Shown: in pieces, positions 35,001 through 45,862 of the stretch
Position numbering within the stretch: the stretch's first letter is position 1
Layout of the letters: each line of letters begins with the position of its first letter
Source of the DNA: Seriola aureovittata
Taxonomy: Eukaryota; Chordata; Actinopteri; Carangiformes; Carangidae
Assembly (NCBI RefSeq): GCF_021018895.1
Contig: NC_079375.1
Span: forward strand, 5,739,060-5,803,059
Length of the DNA: 64,000 bases
Direction: 5' to 3'
The notes under the pieces: model-generated
Database searches by the model: none
The model's input: the letters and a program-made list of their open reading frames with translations, nothing else
Told to the model about the DNA's origin: nothing
Made by a program: the position numbers and the translations under genes

Positions 35001-38000
35001 CCTTTGTAAATCAGATCTTCCCTTCGAGGCTCTGTTCCCTCAATGCTCAAGCGAGACTGGGGTTGTTGATCTATACCTGTCAAGTTCATGCATTTTGAAC
35101 AGGACCACAAGAAAATTAAACTTTCCTTCACTGGGGAAACAATGTGCCTTTCTTCCTGTCAAAAAAATGGTAGCCTCAGTTTTGGAGGAGCAAAGTCGTC
35201 CTACTGACAAGTCATTAATAATGTCTTCACTCCATGGCTTAATGGGGACAAAAGCTCTAAAATGGCATCGTGACCGGAAGCCTTCACACACATTTCTGTG
35301 AAAGCACAGCTTACTCTGCTGAGAAAGGAAGGAAATATCTCTTTGAAATGAAAATAAAATTGCTTTTCCCTGTGTTCCCATTATGGTCCAGTTTTGGTCA
35401 CGACTGCCAAGTGATTTTTATCAAACCTGTCAGATGTAGTAGCGACTAATCCTTTCTCAGCAAAACAGAAATAGCATCAATCTGCTTTTTCACACAAGGA
35501 GAAGCTGGAGATGGTGAAATGATTTTCCCAACAAAGAGGGTGCAGTAGCCAGTTAACAAAAAGTGACATTGTGTCTTCTCTCCACCATGAAGCGTTTTAC
35601 TCATCTGGAGGATTTTGTTAAAGGAAGAGGAAGCTGGAGAATTACAGAACAATCTCCTTTGCGACCATTAAATGGACTGCAGCGTGTCTCAGGTTAGTAG
35701 TTTTAATCTCTCACCCATCTGATTTGAACATAGAAGAGCCAGCTGGTTTCTCTGTGTGCGGTGTGTCCACAGGCCAGCGAGGTGTGTGACGCTCATGTTG
35801 AGTATGTGTGTAAGTGTGATCCCTTGTTTCTCGCAGGCTCTGGCCTCAGTGTTATCGGATTCCCCTGCAGCGTTTGTTCTCAACAGGCTTTTTAAAAAAA
35901 AATGTTATCATCCGATTCCCCTGCTGTCTATACTCTCAGTAGGTTTTCATTATCAGATTCCAGCCACTGACTCTCTCCACACACGTCCCCTTCTCCTTTC
36001 TGTTTCCAGGCCTTTTCCCTACAGACCCATCTGAAAGCCACCAAGACCTCCTCTCCCATGTGAGCTCACAGTTATCCCTCTAGTCCACTGAAAGGGGTGT
36101 GCATCTGAGCTAACACAGAGCCATTCTATTCACTCAGTGTTCAGGCCCAGCTGCGTGAGCTGCATGAAAAAAAAATGGGGGAGTATTTTGCGTGCCATTT
36201 TTTTTCTCTTCAATCTCAACTTGTATTTCTCCTAATGCAGGTAAATGCAACTCCAATTTAGTCTGGAATAAATGTACAACTCTGCGAGGTGGCTGCTCAC
36301 ATACAGACAATTTTAACATATTTCAATAAATAAAACATATTGGTTATACCAGCGAGCATTGAATGTGAGTGTGAGTACTCCAGGCAATTCTGAGAAAAGG
36401 TGTTCCCACAGAAGAAAATCAGACCTGATGGAAGCCAATAGAGTCCATTATTCTTTACAATGGAGGTGCATTATAGCTCTTACACTCTGCAATTTACCAA
36501 AGGAAAGAAAAGAGCTTTTGTTTGAAGTGTTACCCTTTTTTCAATGTTCGTAGTTACTTTAAGTGTGGAGTATAAGAATTGCTGCCAAACACTACCAAAG
36601 TCTATATTTTGAGTATCAAACGCTCACTTCCTGCAGGCTTGCATTCGCAAAATGACGACACAAGCTGCAGGAGGTGTAAACTCACAGTGGTTAAAATGGA
36701 TTCCAGCGGTGAGAAGTTTCATTCATGGCATTGTTGAGATGCTACTGTTCTTTTTTTTAAAACTCTGTAGCCGCGCTGGAACTGTATACAGGTGAAACAG
36801 ACACAGCAAAGAGAGGTCTCCTTAGATGTTTTGATATCTTTTATCCACAGTGAAAGCTCCTCGTCATTGGAAACAAACCAATTTAAGCCAACCACAGACA
36901 CTTTTCTAACTCTATGTGTAAACTGCAAACTTATAGCACCCACTTGGACATATCAATTAGTAGATATTAGCATTATTGTCATCAGCATGAATAATAATGT
37001 TATGTTAATGTTAATAAATAAATAAATATTTCCCCAAGCCAACAAGATTGGTGTTGCCAAGATTTAACTTACAACCAAATCTTTGGCCAAACAACAGCAG
37101 CAGTTAATTCATCTTCCATGTTCTTAGTCTGGAAAAGTAACATCTTGACGGGGCTTGTAGATCAGAAGTCATGAGAGACAAGAGTAGAGAATAATTTTGC
37201 ATGAGGCTCTATTGACACCTCTTCCTTATCACTGCTACACCTACAATGGTTTAATTTGGAATAATTGTCTATATGTCAATGCCCAGTTTCCGGGGGAATT
37301 CATTTTTATTTTATTCTGATTTCTTCTCATCAATCTAACATCCCATACAATAACCAACCACGCAAACTCTCTCATGACCTGGATATCACCATGAAAGTCT
37401 TCTCACATTTGGTCTGGCTTTGTGTTATTTCCTGTCTATATGATCTGACTTCCACTCACATCTATTCTTGTTTGTCTGTTTGTCATCTTTCACTCTACTG
37501 TACATGGTTTTGTCGGTCGCTTGTTTATTTTGGTTCACAGCTTACATTCTGTACTGCATATTATTTTTGAAACCCCTGGGCTAATATAGTTCTGTAGCCT
37601 AATTCCTCTGCTACCTGTTAAAAAAACAATTAGGTTTTACAGTCACTCAAATCTGCTCTGCACTAAATCCACTTCCTATCTTGTTCCTTTCAGGAGTCTC
37701 TGCTGGATATGGTCAATTTTCATGTTACCTTAGTTGCACAACTCTTTACCAATATACAAGGCACTGATTTATTCCCCAAATGTTTCTTGCATTTTCATTA
37801 TTTTGATGGACTTGAAAACTAATCATGGTCTTCCCCTTGCTGTTTGTCCGCAAAGTTAGAAATCAACCAGCTCTCTTTGTACCTATTTGACTTTCAAGGA
37901 GGTGTTAAAGATGAGTAAGAGTCACTAAAAATGTGGAATGAATCATTACTGAATGCATATCCTCCTTCAGTGACTAAATTTTGCACTTAGCCACGGTTGG

Positions 38001-38008
38001 ATGGTGCA
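32088..38008. other. Long stretch with no recognised gene
   Basis: Mostly AT-rich unique-looking sequence. A small imperfect tandem lies at 35851-35962 (see findings). Open frames of 60-113 codons (for example 35040-35381 antisense) show no known domain. No convincing splice-bounded exon was found by eye. Confidence 0.45.
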
Positions 38009-38225
38009 CCACTTTGGTCCAGACTGACATATCTTGACAAATATTGGATGGATTGCCATGAAAGTTCATTGATTGCACCCAGAGGATGAATCCTAATGAC
38101 TTTGATTATTCCCTGAATTTCCATCTTGCACCAGCAGGTCAGTTTTCAATTGTCCAGTGAAATATCTCAACATATAACAGATGGACTGGCACAAAATGTT
38201 GTACAGACATTCATGGTTCGACGGA
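38009..38225 (+). repeat. Dispersed teleost repeat, family A copy 2 (3' truncated)
   Basis: ACTTTGGTCCAGACTGACAT is followed by 'attggatggattgccatgaa', 'gaggatgaatcctaatgac' and 'gtacagacattcatggtt'. It matches the first half of the copy at 469 and stops near 38225. Confidence 0.6.
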
Positions 38226-38563
38226 ATGAGGGAGAAAAAGAAAAACTCAGTTGTGCTGCATATTTGGAGTGGTTTGATAACAGTAGTTAATGAACCCCTT
38301 TTTAAATACATTTTATATTTCAGATGCTGAATAAATTATAGTATTTATACTGTGCTTTAGAGACAATTGCCAGTGACAGTGGCGTTGCATCTGTTTTGTG
38401 ACAGGTTTTTGTTGCCACATCTGCAGTTTTTCATCACATGCCAGCATAGCTGTCAGAAATCTCCAGTACCCCAAGTGTTGCCAGATTAGACTAACAAGAA
38501 GTTGCTCAATCACAGCCCAAAACCAGGGTTTGATGAATAGGAGGGGTTGTGTCCTTGATTAAG
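38226..38563. other. No gene recognised
   Basis: Short unique stretch between two repeats. Confidence 0.5.
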
Positions 38564-39353
38564 ACTTTGACCCCCCCCAAAAAAGAAAAAAAAAAAGAGG
38601 TAAAAAACACAGTTTGGGGGGATTTGAAACACTGATATACCCTATTTATCTGTATATGTAAATATTACAATATATTATACCATATGTACCATGTCTGGAA
38701 GAATTTTGTAATTTCAGACACCCCTAAAGTGGACCGTACCATTTCTTAACTAACAATAGTTACACGTCTTGTCTAAGTGCCTCAAGCCATCCGTGCTCTG
38801 TCCTGAAGTCCCTACGCCAGTACGTCACAGAAATAAAATTGAGAAACTTTAGGTAAATATAAGTAGCAGTAAATAACTAAACTGATCTTGCTGGTGTAAT
38901 GGTCTTATCATCAGAGTTTCTGAATTAGACTGTGTCAAGTATGGATGAATGCTAATGTTCAAACTTTTGCCGTAGTTACAGTTTTAGCTAACCAATGTTA
39001 GCTAACTCGTACTAGCTAACTGCTAGCCATTTTATTTGTTGCTAGCCTTGTTATTTCATTGCCAAATATATATATATGTCACATATCTAATTTTAACAAA
39101 CACTGGTGCTCAGTCATGAGTAGTGAGACAAATACTGTTCTCTCTACTCCACTACATTTATTTGGCAGCTTTCAGTTGTCTGAAGCACCTGCCTGCTGCT
39201 GTTCTGGGTCCCCTTTCGTTGATCCCCCTGACTGTCAGTGTATAATTTGCACTCTCATTGTAATATGTACAGTTAGAGTTAAGAAGGATATATGAATGTT
39301 TCGACCCCCTCACAGTAGACCCCCCTGTCGTTTTTACCTCTTTTTGGGGTCAG
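38564..39353. mobile_element. DNA transposon derivative with long imperfect TIRs
   Basis: The left end has TTTGACCCCCCCC, an A-rich run, AAGAGGTAAAAAACACAG, GGGGGG and TTTGAAACA. The right end, reverse complemented (39353 to 39299), has TCTGACCCCAAAAAGAGG, TAAAAACGACAG, GGGGGG, ... and GTCGAAACA. The words follow in the same order over about 55 bases. The 670-base interior is AT-rich, with GCTAG-type words near 39000 and no recognised transposase. No clear TSD; superfamily not assigned. Confidence 0.6.
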
Positions 39354-39469
39354 ACCCTCCCAATCAGTGTCAACTATACTACTCAGATTAGAGTAAGGGT
39401 CGAAGTTTTTGATTTGAATTTATGACGTGGTGAAACTACATTTTTATCCTGCAAGTGTGAAATTGAAAA
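39354..39469. other. Sequence just upstream of the exon
   Basis: AT-rich; no TATA box or CpG island stands out. Confidence 0.4.
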
Positions 39470-39545
39470 CGCTCTCTCTCTCTGTCTCTCTCTCTCTCTC
39501 TCTGTCTCGTCTCTCTCTCTCTCTCTCTCTCTCCCCCTCCTCCAG
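39470..39545 (+). promoter_or_regulatory. (CT)n tract ending in an AG: likely polypyrimidine tract and 3' splice site, or initiator region
   Basis: About 70 bases of interrupted (CT)n run into CCCCCTCCTCCAG, then TCTGTGG. This is a textbook acceptor layout directly before the leader of the coding exon. A possible branch-point A sits in the GAAAAC stretch near 39465. If it is used, the leader is an internal exon and the real transcription start lies upstream. CT-rich tracts also occur at vertebrate core promoters, so a transcription start here is the alternative. Confidence 0.45.
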
Positions 39546-39743
39546 TCTGTGGGGTTTGAGGAGATCTCTCTTGGAGCTGGAGAGGAGAGGTCCGCCGTCT
39601 CTCTCTCCTCCGGCAGCCACCGGGCTTCTCTGCATCCTCCCGCCGCTTCATCATGGATCTGGGGACTAAAAAAAGAGTCGCTGGGATTATTATCGCTCAG
39701 GTCGCCCTGGTTCTCTCCAGCTCATACGGGACAACCGGAGAAG
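39546..39743 (+). CDS. First coding exon of an unidentified secreted or membrane protein (CDS from 39653)
   Basis: The coding part is 39653-39743, 30 codons plus one base, ending AAG|GTGAGC, a near-consensus splice donor that leaves phase 1. The ATG has A at -3 and G at +4 (a strong Kozak context), no other ATG lies between 39546 and 39653, and an in-frame TGA at 39557 closes the frame upstream. The peptide begins MDLGTKKRVAGIIIAQVALV: three basic residues (K6, K7, R8), a hydrophobic core from V9 to L21, then small and polar residues (SSSYG), which is a classical signal peptide or signal anchor. The 5' leader is richer in C, G and CpG than its surroundings. Short signal-peptide exons ending in phase 1 before a very long intron are common in vertebrate cell-surface receptor and adhesion genes, but 30 residues do not name the family and none is assigned. 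No later exon was recognised in the window. The start of the exon at 39546 is inferred from the acceptor-like site there; transcription could instead begin nearby. Confidence 0.72.
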
Positions 39744-42700
39744 GTGAGCAGGCTGTGCGCGCTTCTTTTTTTTATACTTTTCTTGGAGGAGACGCAGCCA
39801 GTCCGGGCAGCTCCAGACCCGGAGAGGAAGCTTTAAATTCATGCTCCTGTCACCCTGCCTTTACCTTTCTTGGATGCAGTGACATTCAGTTGTCACATTT
39901 AGTTGTTATGTTAAGTTGGATAAAGTACAGGTATTTATTTTCCGGTGAAGGGTGTGGGATATAGCGCATCTCGTTTGCGCACTGGTGCTCGGCTGTAAAA
40001 AGAGAAATAAGGGCAGTTTAAGTGGTTTTACATGAATGGTGATTGTTTCCTGTTATTTATGAATCAGTCCATCACTATAGCACATATTTGAAAGCAGGTA
40101 GCCTGTTCAAAGGAATTTAGTAACCGACCTCCCTTAATTCACTGGGTTTTGTCGCAGTTAATTAGCTGCTTGACTTCCAGGGTTAAAACAACCATTCCCT
40201 TATGGGGATCTTTGCACAGAGGAGGATGCTTCTGCTCCAGGACAGACCCCCATTTTATCAAAGAAAAAAAAAAAAAGGTTGTCACTCAAACATGCAAGAA
40301 GTCAGTTCATCCACTGTGTGTAAAACAACGTTATGGCTTTGTTTTCTGGTTAATTGGGTGCTCAGCCCAGCATGATGAGCACCCTGGGACTGAGCCACGT
40401 TTGTGCTCACACACTCAGGAGAGCAGGCAGGACTGACGGTGTGTGTGTGTGTGAGAAAGAGAGAAAAGGATTGTATGCAGCTTGGAGAGGTGGGTTAGGG
40501 ATTGAGAATTTGCTGGTTTGATTATTTGACCTCTGTGATGGAGATGAAGGAGAAATTGTCTTTTTTTCATCTCAACCATTGAGTTTTTTTGTGCCAGTAT
40601 ACTACAGTGGTAACAGGCCGTTTAGCTCAGCTATGAATGTGCAGGCAGGAGAGGTACACAGATCCAAGCAGGTAAATGGAGAGAAGGGAGGAGAGAAATG
40701 GAGATGTAATTGAAGCAGATGGCTGTAAAAGTTCTCCATCCATGCTGGTTTTACGCTCCTCTTCCACAACCCCTAGATATTGCTACCTGATCCTCCCTTA
40801 GTTTTTTCCCTCTTTTTTATTTAACCTCTTTTTTGTTTTTATTTGGACCCCCCTCTTTTTTTATAGCCAGAGTTCCTCTGCCAAGTGACCAACATCATCA
40901 TCATCCCATGCCTTTAATCTTCTTCACACCCATCCCTCTAGTCCTCTCTGTGACAGACCGTCTCACACACATCACTGTGAAAATGTCAGATAAGCAACAT
41001 GCTCAGTAATTATAGAGGTGTGCTGGTTCTGCTGCTGTTTAATGGAAAGGCAGGCAGTCAGCTGTCAGACGGTAGAAGAGTGAGAGATACATTGCTTCTT
41101 CTGCAGCTGGAGAGATGAATGGAGAAACCAGGTGATGCAGGGAGGGGAATGCAGTTTTGAACAGATCAGTAGTTTTTCAGCTTTCCTTTCTCTTTCATTC
41201 TTTCTCTGAAAAAAAAAAATCTACAGCTTCTCCATTGAACGTTCTCCTCGCAAGCTCATTTCCTCCTGCTGCGCCTCTCCTTCAGCTGCTTCTCCTCCTC
41301 CCTGCTGGTTCTTACTCAGATCTGCTGCTCACTCTCCATCCTCTCCTCCCTGATTTGGTCTTCCTGCTCGCTGCTCCTTTCTCTCGGTCTTCTCTTCCTG
41401 CCGTTTCATTTTAGCTTCTGTCCTCCTTGCGTCTGCTGCCTGGATCTCTGCCCTCCTACTGTATCTCAATCGGAGAGCTGCTGCTGTGTCGCTCTCCCCG
41501 TCTTGCCGATTCTTCCTCTTTCTTTAGGTCCCCCCGCTCCTGCTTGTTTTCTTCCCGTTTCATGACCACATCATTTCGTATGTCTGTCTGTATACTCCTG
41601 CTGCTCTTTTCTTTCTCTATGGCTCTTCAGGTTATTTTCTGATTCTCCTGTTGCCTCATCTCTGCTGCTGTTTCGACTCTTGCTCGACTAACAAGGTGTG
41701 TTTTTTGAAGGCTCAGACCAATGCTGATACTTGCTTTTCCAAATCTCAGTTCTGTCAGGTTGTAAAAGCCTACAAAACAGAATTTAGACCACTAATGGAT
41801 AATAGAAGTCTCCACTGCAACCCAGACTGATGAAATTCTGAAATAGTTTTAAAGTAAGCAGCACCACACCTATTCAACAATAATCAAAAGTCTCTGGTGC
41901 ATTGACCAACTTTAAAGGAAATGTGTAAAATGAGCAATGAAATAAAAAATTCACATGCATGTTGTCATGCAGTCGTGGGCAGGGAGGAATCTCCATCATA
42001 TCAGAGGTCTAAAACAGGACTGATCAATACTGAATATGTAATTAAATGCATGTAATGGCCCAAAGTATCAGCTTTCTATTGGTCCAGCACGAGATACAAT
42101 CAGTGTTTTCTGCCGTGACTCTCATATTTCCACTTTGGTTTTGGTTTCTTTCTTTGCCTCGGCTGCTCAGCCTCTTACTGTTTCTGTTTTTCTCACTCGA
42201 CCTGACCCAGCAGCACACTCATCATGCACGGACCATAAACCACAACAGCATAATAACTTAAGTCTGCAAAGGTGGAGGGATCCCAGCTGCAGGTTTCACA
42301 CTAAGCCGCCGCCCCCCCCCCCCCCCCCCCCCCCCCGTTGAGAGTTCACTGTTCATTAAGGAGGTGGTACAAAATGACAACAAAGTAGAAATACATATTT
42401 TAACAGCCGCAGATGGTGCTCTGATGACTCGTTAGCCGGAGGAGTGAATCGCTGGGGTTTATGTGTTGAGATTCAAGGTACTCATCGTGTGAAACAGCTA
42501 CCTGCAGGGCTGTGCAATCAGTGTGCGTTAAATCGTTTTTGATATTAACAGTTTGATAGTCAAGGCGTGTTTCTTACATGGAGGTGGTTGAATGAAGGCA
42601 GGTCGGCCTAGTGTTTGTAGAGACTGTAATGTAACTGAAAGGTTTGATCCCCATTACTGATTCTCATGGTGATCTAGAGGTTACTGAGGTTTGTGTTTTT

Positions 42701-42930
42701 CTTCCGCTGAAAATAGCTGCCAAAAGCAACACAGATGAGAGCGGTGAGAGTGAGCCAAAACAGGAGAACTAAAACAATGAGCTAAAGATGCAAAAACACT
42801 TCTAGTTTCACAAACAGTCATTTAATTTAATTTAATATATAAAATATTTATTAGTGCAGCTTTAAATGTAACTTGGCCATGTATCTTGCATTTTTAGCAC
42901 AATATTGTTGTTGTTTGTTGTTGTATTTTT
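39744..42930 (+). other. Start of the presumed long first intron; pyrimidine-rich block and poly-C
   Basis: Begins with GTGAGC. It holds no recognisable exon. A short (GT)n lies at 40440-40452, and a (CT)-biased block at 41215-41690 is strongly pyrimidine-rich on the + strand and built of irregular CTCCT, CTGCT and TTCC words. Open frames over this block, rich in S, L and P, reflect composition. A 25-base C run lies at 42312-42336. Confidence 0.5.
42312..42336. repeat. Mononucleotide (C)25 run
   Basis: Twenty-five uninterrupted C, preceded by GCCGCCG. On the opposite strand this is (G)25, able to form a G-quadruplex. Runs like this mutate fast and are prone to sequencing and assembly error. 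Confidence 0.95.
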
Positions 42931-43352
42931 CAAGGGTCCATATTGCAGAAATGTAGATTTCCATGTCTTTTCTGATTATAAAGCAGGTCTAGCTTCTATA
43001 TTGATACTGTGAAAGTATCAAAGCGCTCAGTCCACAGAGAAATGCACACAGCCTGTATTCAGAAACTGAGCCTTAAAACGACCTGTTAGGACTTTGTAAC
43101 TTTGTGATGTCACAAAAAACAGTCATTGCTCTCAGTCATGCTCCTTGCCTTGCAGGATTTGGTTCCTCGGAGTGTTTACCTGAAATCTGCTGTATTTTTT
43201 TACAAGATCACTCAAGATACAATCAGACAATCAGAAGAGAGGCTTGAGAGAGGAGATGTAAAACTACATTAAGTTGGTTATTGGAGCTTATAACCACAAA
43301 TATATCTTCTCACAGAAAACACATGAAAAGTGTAAACTATGGGACCTTTAAA
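42931..43352 (-). mobile_element. TTAA-type MITE, family F copy 1
   Basis: The minus strand begins TTAAAGGTCCCATAGTTTAC at about 43352. The other end is TCAAGGGTCCATATTGCAG. The flanking tetranucleotides are TTAA on one side and a decayed TCAA on the other. The interior includes 'atcacaaagttac', 'gcgctttgatactttcac' and 'aatcagaagagagg'. About 420 bases, non-coding. Confidence 0.7.
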
Positions 43353-44244
43353 GATAAGTGACGAAACATAGATGGAAACCGGAAAGCAAGACCAGAAACC
43401 CCAAACAGAGCAGAAAAACAAATTTTTAAAGATCAACACTAACATCAAGATGTTTATCATCGTAAAAGAGCAAGGGCTTGTGTCGATTAGTAACAATTTT
43501 GCACTTACACTCAAGAATCACACAGTGAGAAATCTATCACAAAGAGACCAATTTTTTCCAGCAGAAAAAAGACCAAAATCCACAGTTGCCTCAGGGCAAG
43601 TTGTGCTCTGAATAAAGCATGAGGCCGTCATAATTAGATATGATACACAAACAAGTCGGCCAGCCTAAACTTGCTTGTATGCCCATACGCTCAGCTTTGA
43701 TTGGAAACAAATTATCACTTGATGTCTGGCCACTGTGGAAAGGAATTCTGGAAGCTGAAGCAGTAAATTGCTACAACTTTTTGAACATCACAGACTGATG
43801 AGATGTAGGAGTTGCAGAGTATCTCACAATGGACTGTTCCTTTCCAATTTTGTTCCTGTAAACTGAGGCTTTAACCTCCGTGAGTCTGTGAGAGATGCTG
43901 GTTGTTTCCCAGCAGCTGAACAGGAACTTAACTTCAGAAAGTCTGACTATAAAATCTGTGAGACAGTATCAAGTAAGGAGCTGAAGAAGTGAGCAGGCTG
44001 CCACAAACTGTCTAATCTTGTAAATTGTGTAAAAGAAATTCTTGATGCACGGCTGCACCTGAATAACCTGCAGCACATGTATCCACACCTTTCTTTGAGG
44101 TTGTGGAATACATTCTTTCTCTTAATTGAGGTGCTTGGACGGCTGTAGACCAAAGCGTTTTGCTAATGAGAGTGCCCCTAATCAAGTTGCTAAGATGGTG
44201 GCAGGAGAAAATTGGGTTTATATTGGACCAAGACTGAGAGTACA
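43353..44244. other. No gene recognised
   Basis: AT-rich intron-like sequence. Confidence 0.5.
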
Positions 44245-44715
44245 TCTATGTTAGCAGCTCTTTGAGGCTGTGATTGACAGTGACAATTTGAGAACATGAT
44301 GATGTTTAACAATTCTAATGTCCATGCTAAGCATCTTAGTTTAGCATGCTGGCATACTAACATTTCCTAATTAGCACTATACTCAAAATACTGAAGCTGA
44401 TGGGGATGATGTTAGTTTTGCAGGTATTTGTCCACTAATTTAACTATTACCAAATTAAAATTTTTATCTGATGATGGCAAAAAAAAAGGTAGGTAAATCA
44501 CCAAAGTTATTACACTTCATCCTGAGGGGAGCGTCAATATCTGAACCAGATTTCATGGAAATCAATCCACATAATTTCAATCTTATGGTGACCCTTAGAC
44601 AAAAAGTCAGCAACATTAAAGTCAGTTGGATTGATCCTATGGGGACCATGAATGTTTGTATGTAATTTCAAGGCAATCCATGTAATTTAGTCTGGACAAA
44701 AGTGGTGAACTGATA
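44245..44715 (-). repeat. Dispersed teleost repeat, family A copy 3 (reverse)
   Basis: Read on the minus strand it starts at the 'tggacaaaagtggtgaac' end (about 44712) and runs through 'ggggaccatgaatgtttgta', 'attacacttcatcctgagg' and 'gctaattagcactatac'-type words to 'ttagcagctctttgaggct' near 44250. It is the most complete copy here. Short open frames inside it are not genes. Confidence 0.6.
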
Positions 44716-45721
44716 TACCATGCATAAAGCCATGTCCATCACGGCTAATAAAAGTAAGTGTGTGGCGCTGAGACAAAATGAAATCGAAAATTGCAGGCTT
44801 TTGCAGACCTTTCCTGAATAACATTAGTATCAATAATAACATGAACTCTGCTGTATTCCTCTTCACACAGAGCGGAGAAACACAGGTACAGCCTGTAATC
44901 TTTTTTCTTTTATTGTGTTGTTTAGTGGTGCTCTGCAGTGTCTCTAATCATGCCCATAGGCAGTTTTGATCCCTTGTGATTTATTTTGCTATATTTTGCT
45001 GTTTCTTTAAGCATAATTTGAGTTGGTACAGCACTGACTTTAATACATTTCTACATTAATTAGTGGATTAATTAATTAATTATGCTTTATGATTAAGCTT
45101 TGGACGTCTCTGCTGTCTCCTCATTCTTGGACTTGTGCTGCTTTTAGACAAATCAACTGCTTTTCAAAGCATAAATTCAGTGCAGACAAGACATGTCAAG
45201 GTTAGCCTTGCCGTGTAATCAGACATGAAGGCCACTGTTGTGCTCATATACAAAGTTTAATATCAGCTTGGGGGACACAGAATGGTGAATGTATATAATT
45301 GAGGTAAACTCAATTAATGACCGACAGGTCTTGATTTCCCCATTGTTGCTGCTAATAGTAAAACACAAAGGTCTGTATTATTCAAACATGGTTTTGCTTG
45401 TAACACATGAGCTAACTAACGTTCAATCCATTCAAGGAATTATCATGTGATTATGTCTTATATTTTACCTTTTTCATTTTCCTTTTCTCACCTTCCATCT
45501 GTTTCTAATTCAGTCATTCCTCTCATTTTCCAGACTGTTTGACATTCATAAGAGAACAAACCAGAACTTGTATATACACAGTATGCTGTATGTTTCGCTG
45601 TAATTGCCCTGCCTTGCAGCTGCATTGCATTCTGGTCAACTGATGCGATGCTGTGTAATGTAATATGTTTATACTTTAAATCAGTCACACTAGTGGGTGG
45701 GCTCTGGGGATGGTAATATCG
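44716..45721. other. No gene recognised
   Basis: AT-rich intron-like sequence; nothing supportable. Confidence 0.5.
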
Positions 45722-45862
45722 GTTGATCCACCACTTTGGTTCAGACAACATGTTAAAATGTCCAACTTTACACCAGAAATAAACATGTTTACAGTTTACA
45801 GCCTGGTACAGAAAACAGTCTTGGTCTCTATAGCTAATTTCCCCCTTCATGAAAACTGCCTG
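45722..45862. repeat. Junction of two dispersed repeats (family A start and family J piece)
   Basis: 'ccaccactttggttcagac' matches the start of family A. At 45823 'ttggtctctatagctaattt' and 'cccccttcatgaaaactg' match 'ttggtctctagagctaatt' and 'ccccccttcatgacaactg' at 55950-55991. Confidence 0.45.

Noticed and set aside
39427..39836. Alternative frames across the exon and CT tract
   Set aside because: They start at non-ATG codons or run through the CT repeat and across the splice donor; the 39653 frame has the Kozak ATG and signal peptide.
39744..39964. Continuation of the 39653 frame past the donor
   Set aside because: The reading stays open to 39964, but the GTGAGC donor is near consensus and the downstream residues look non-coding; a retained-intron form cannot be excluded.
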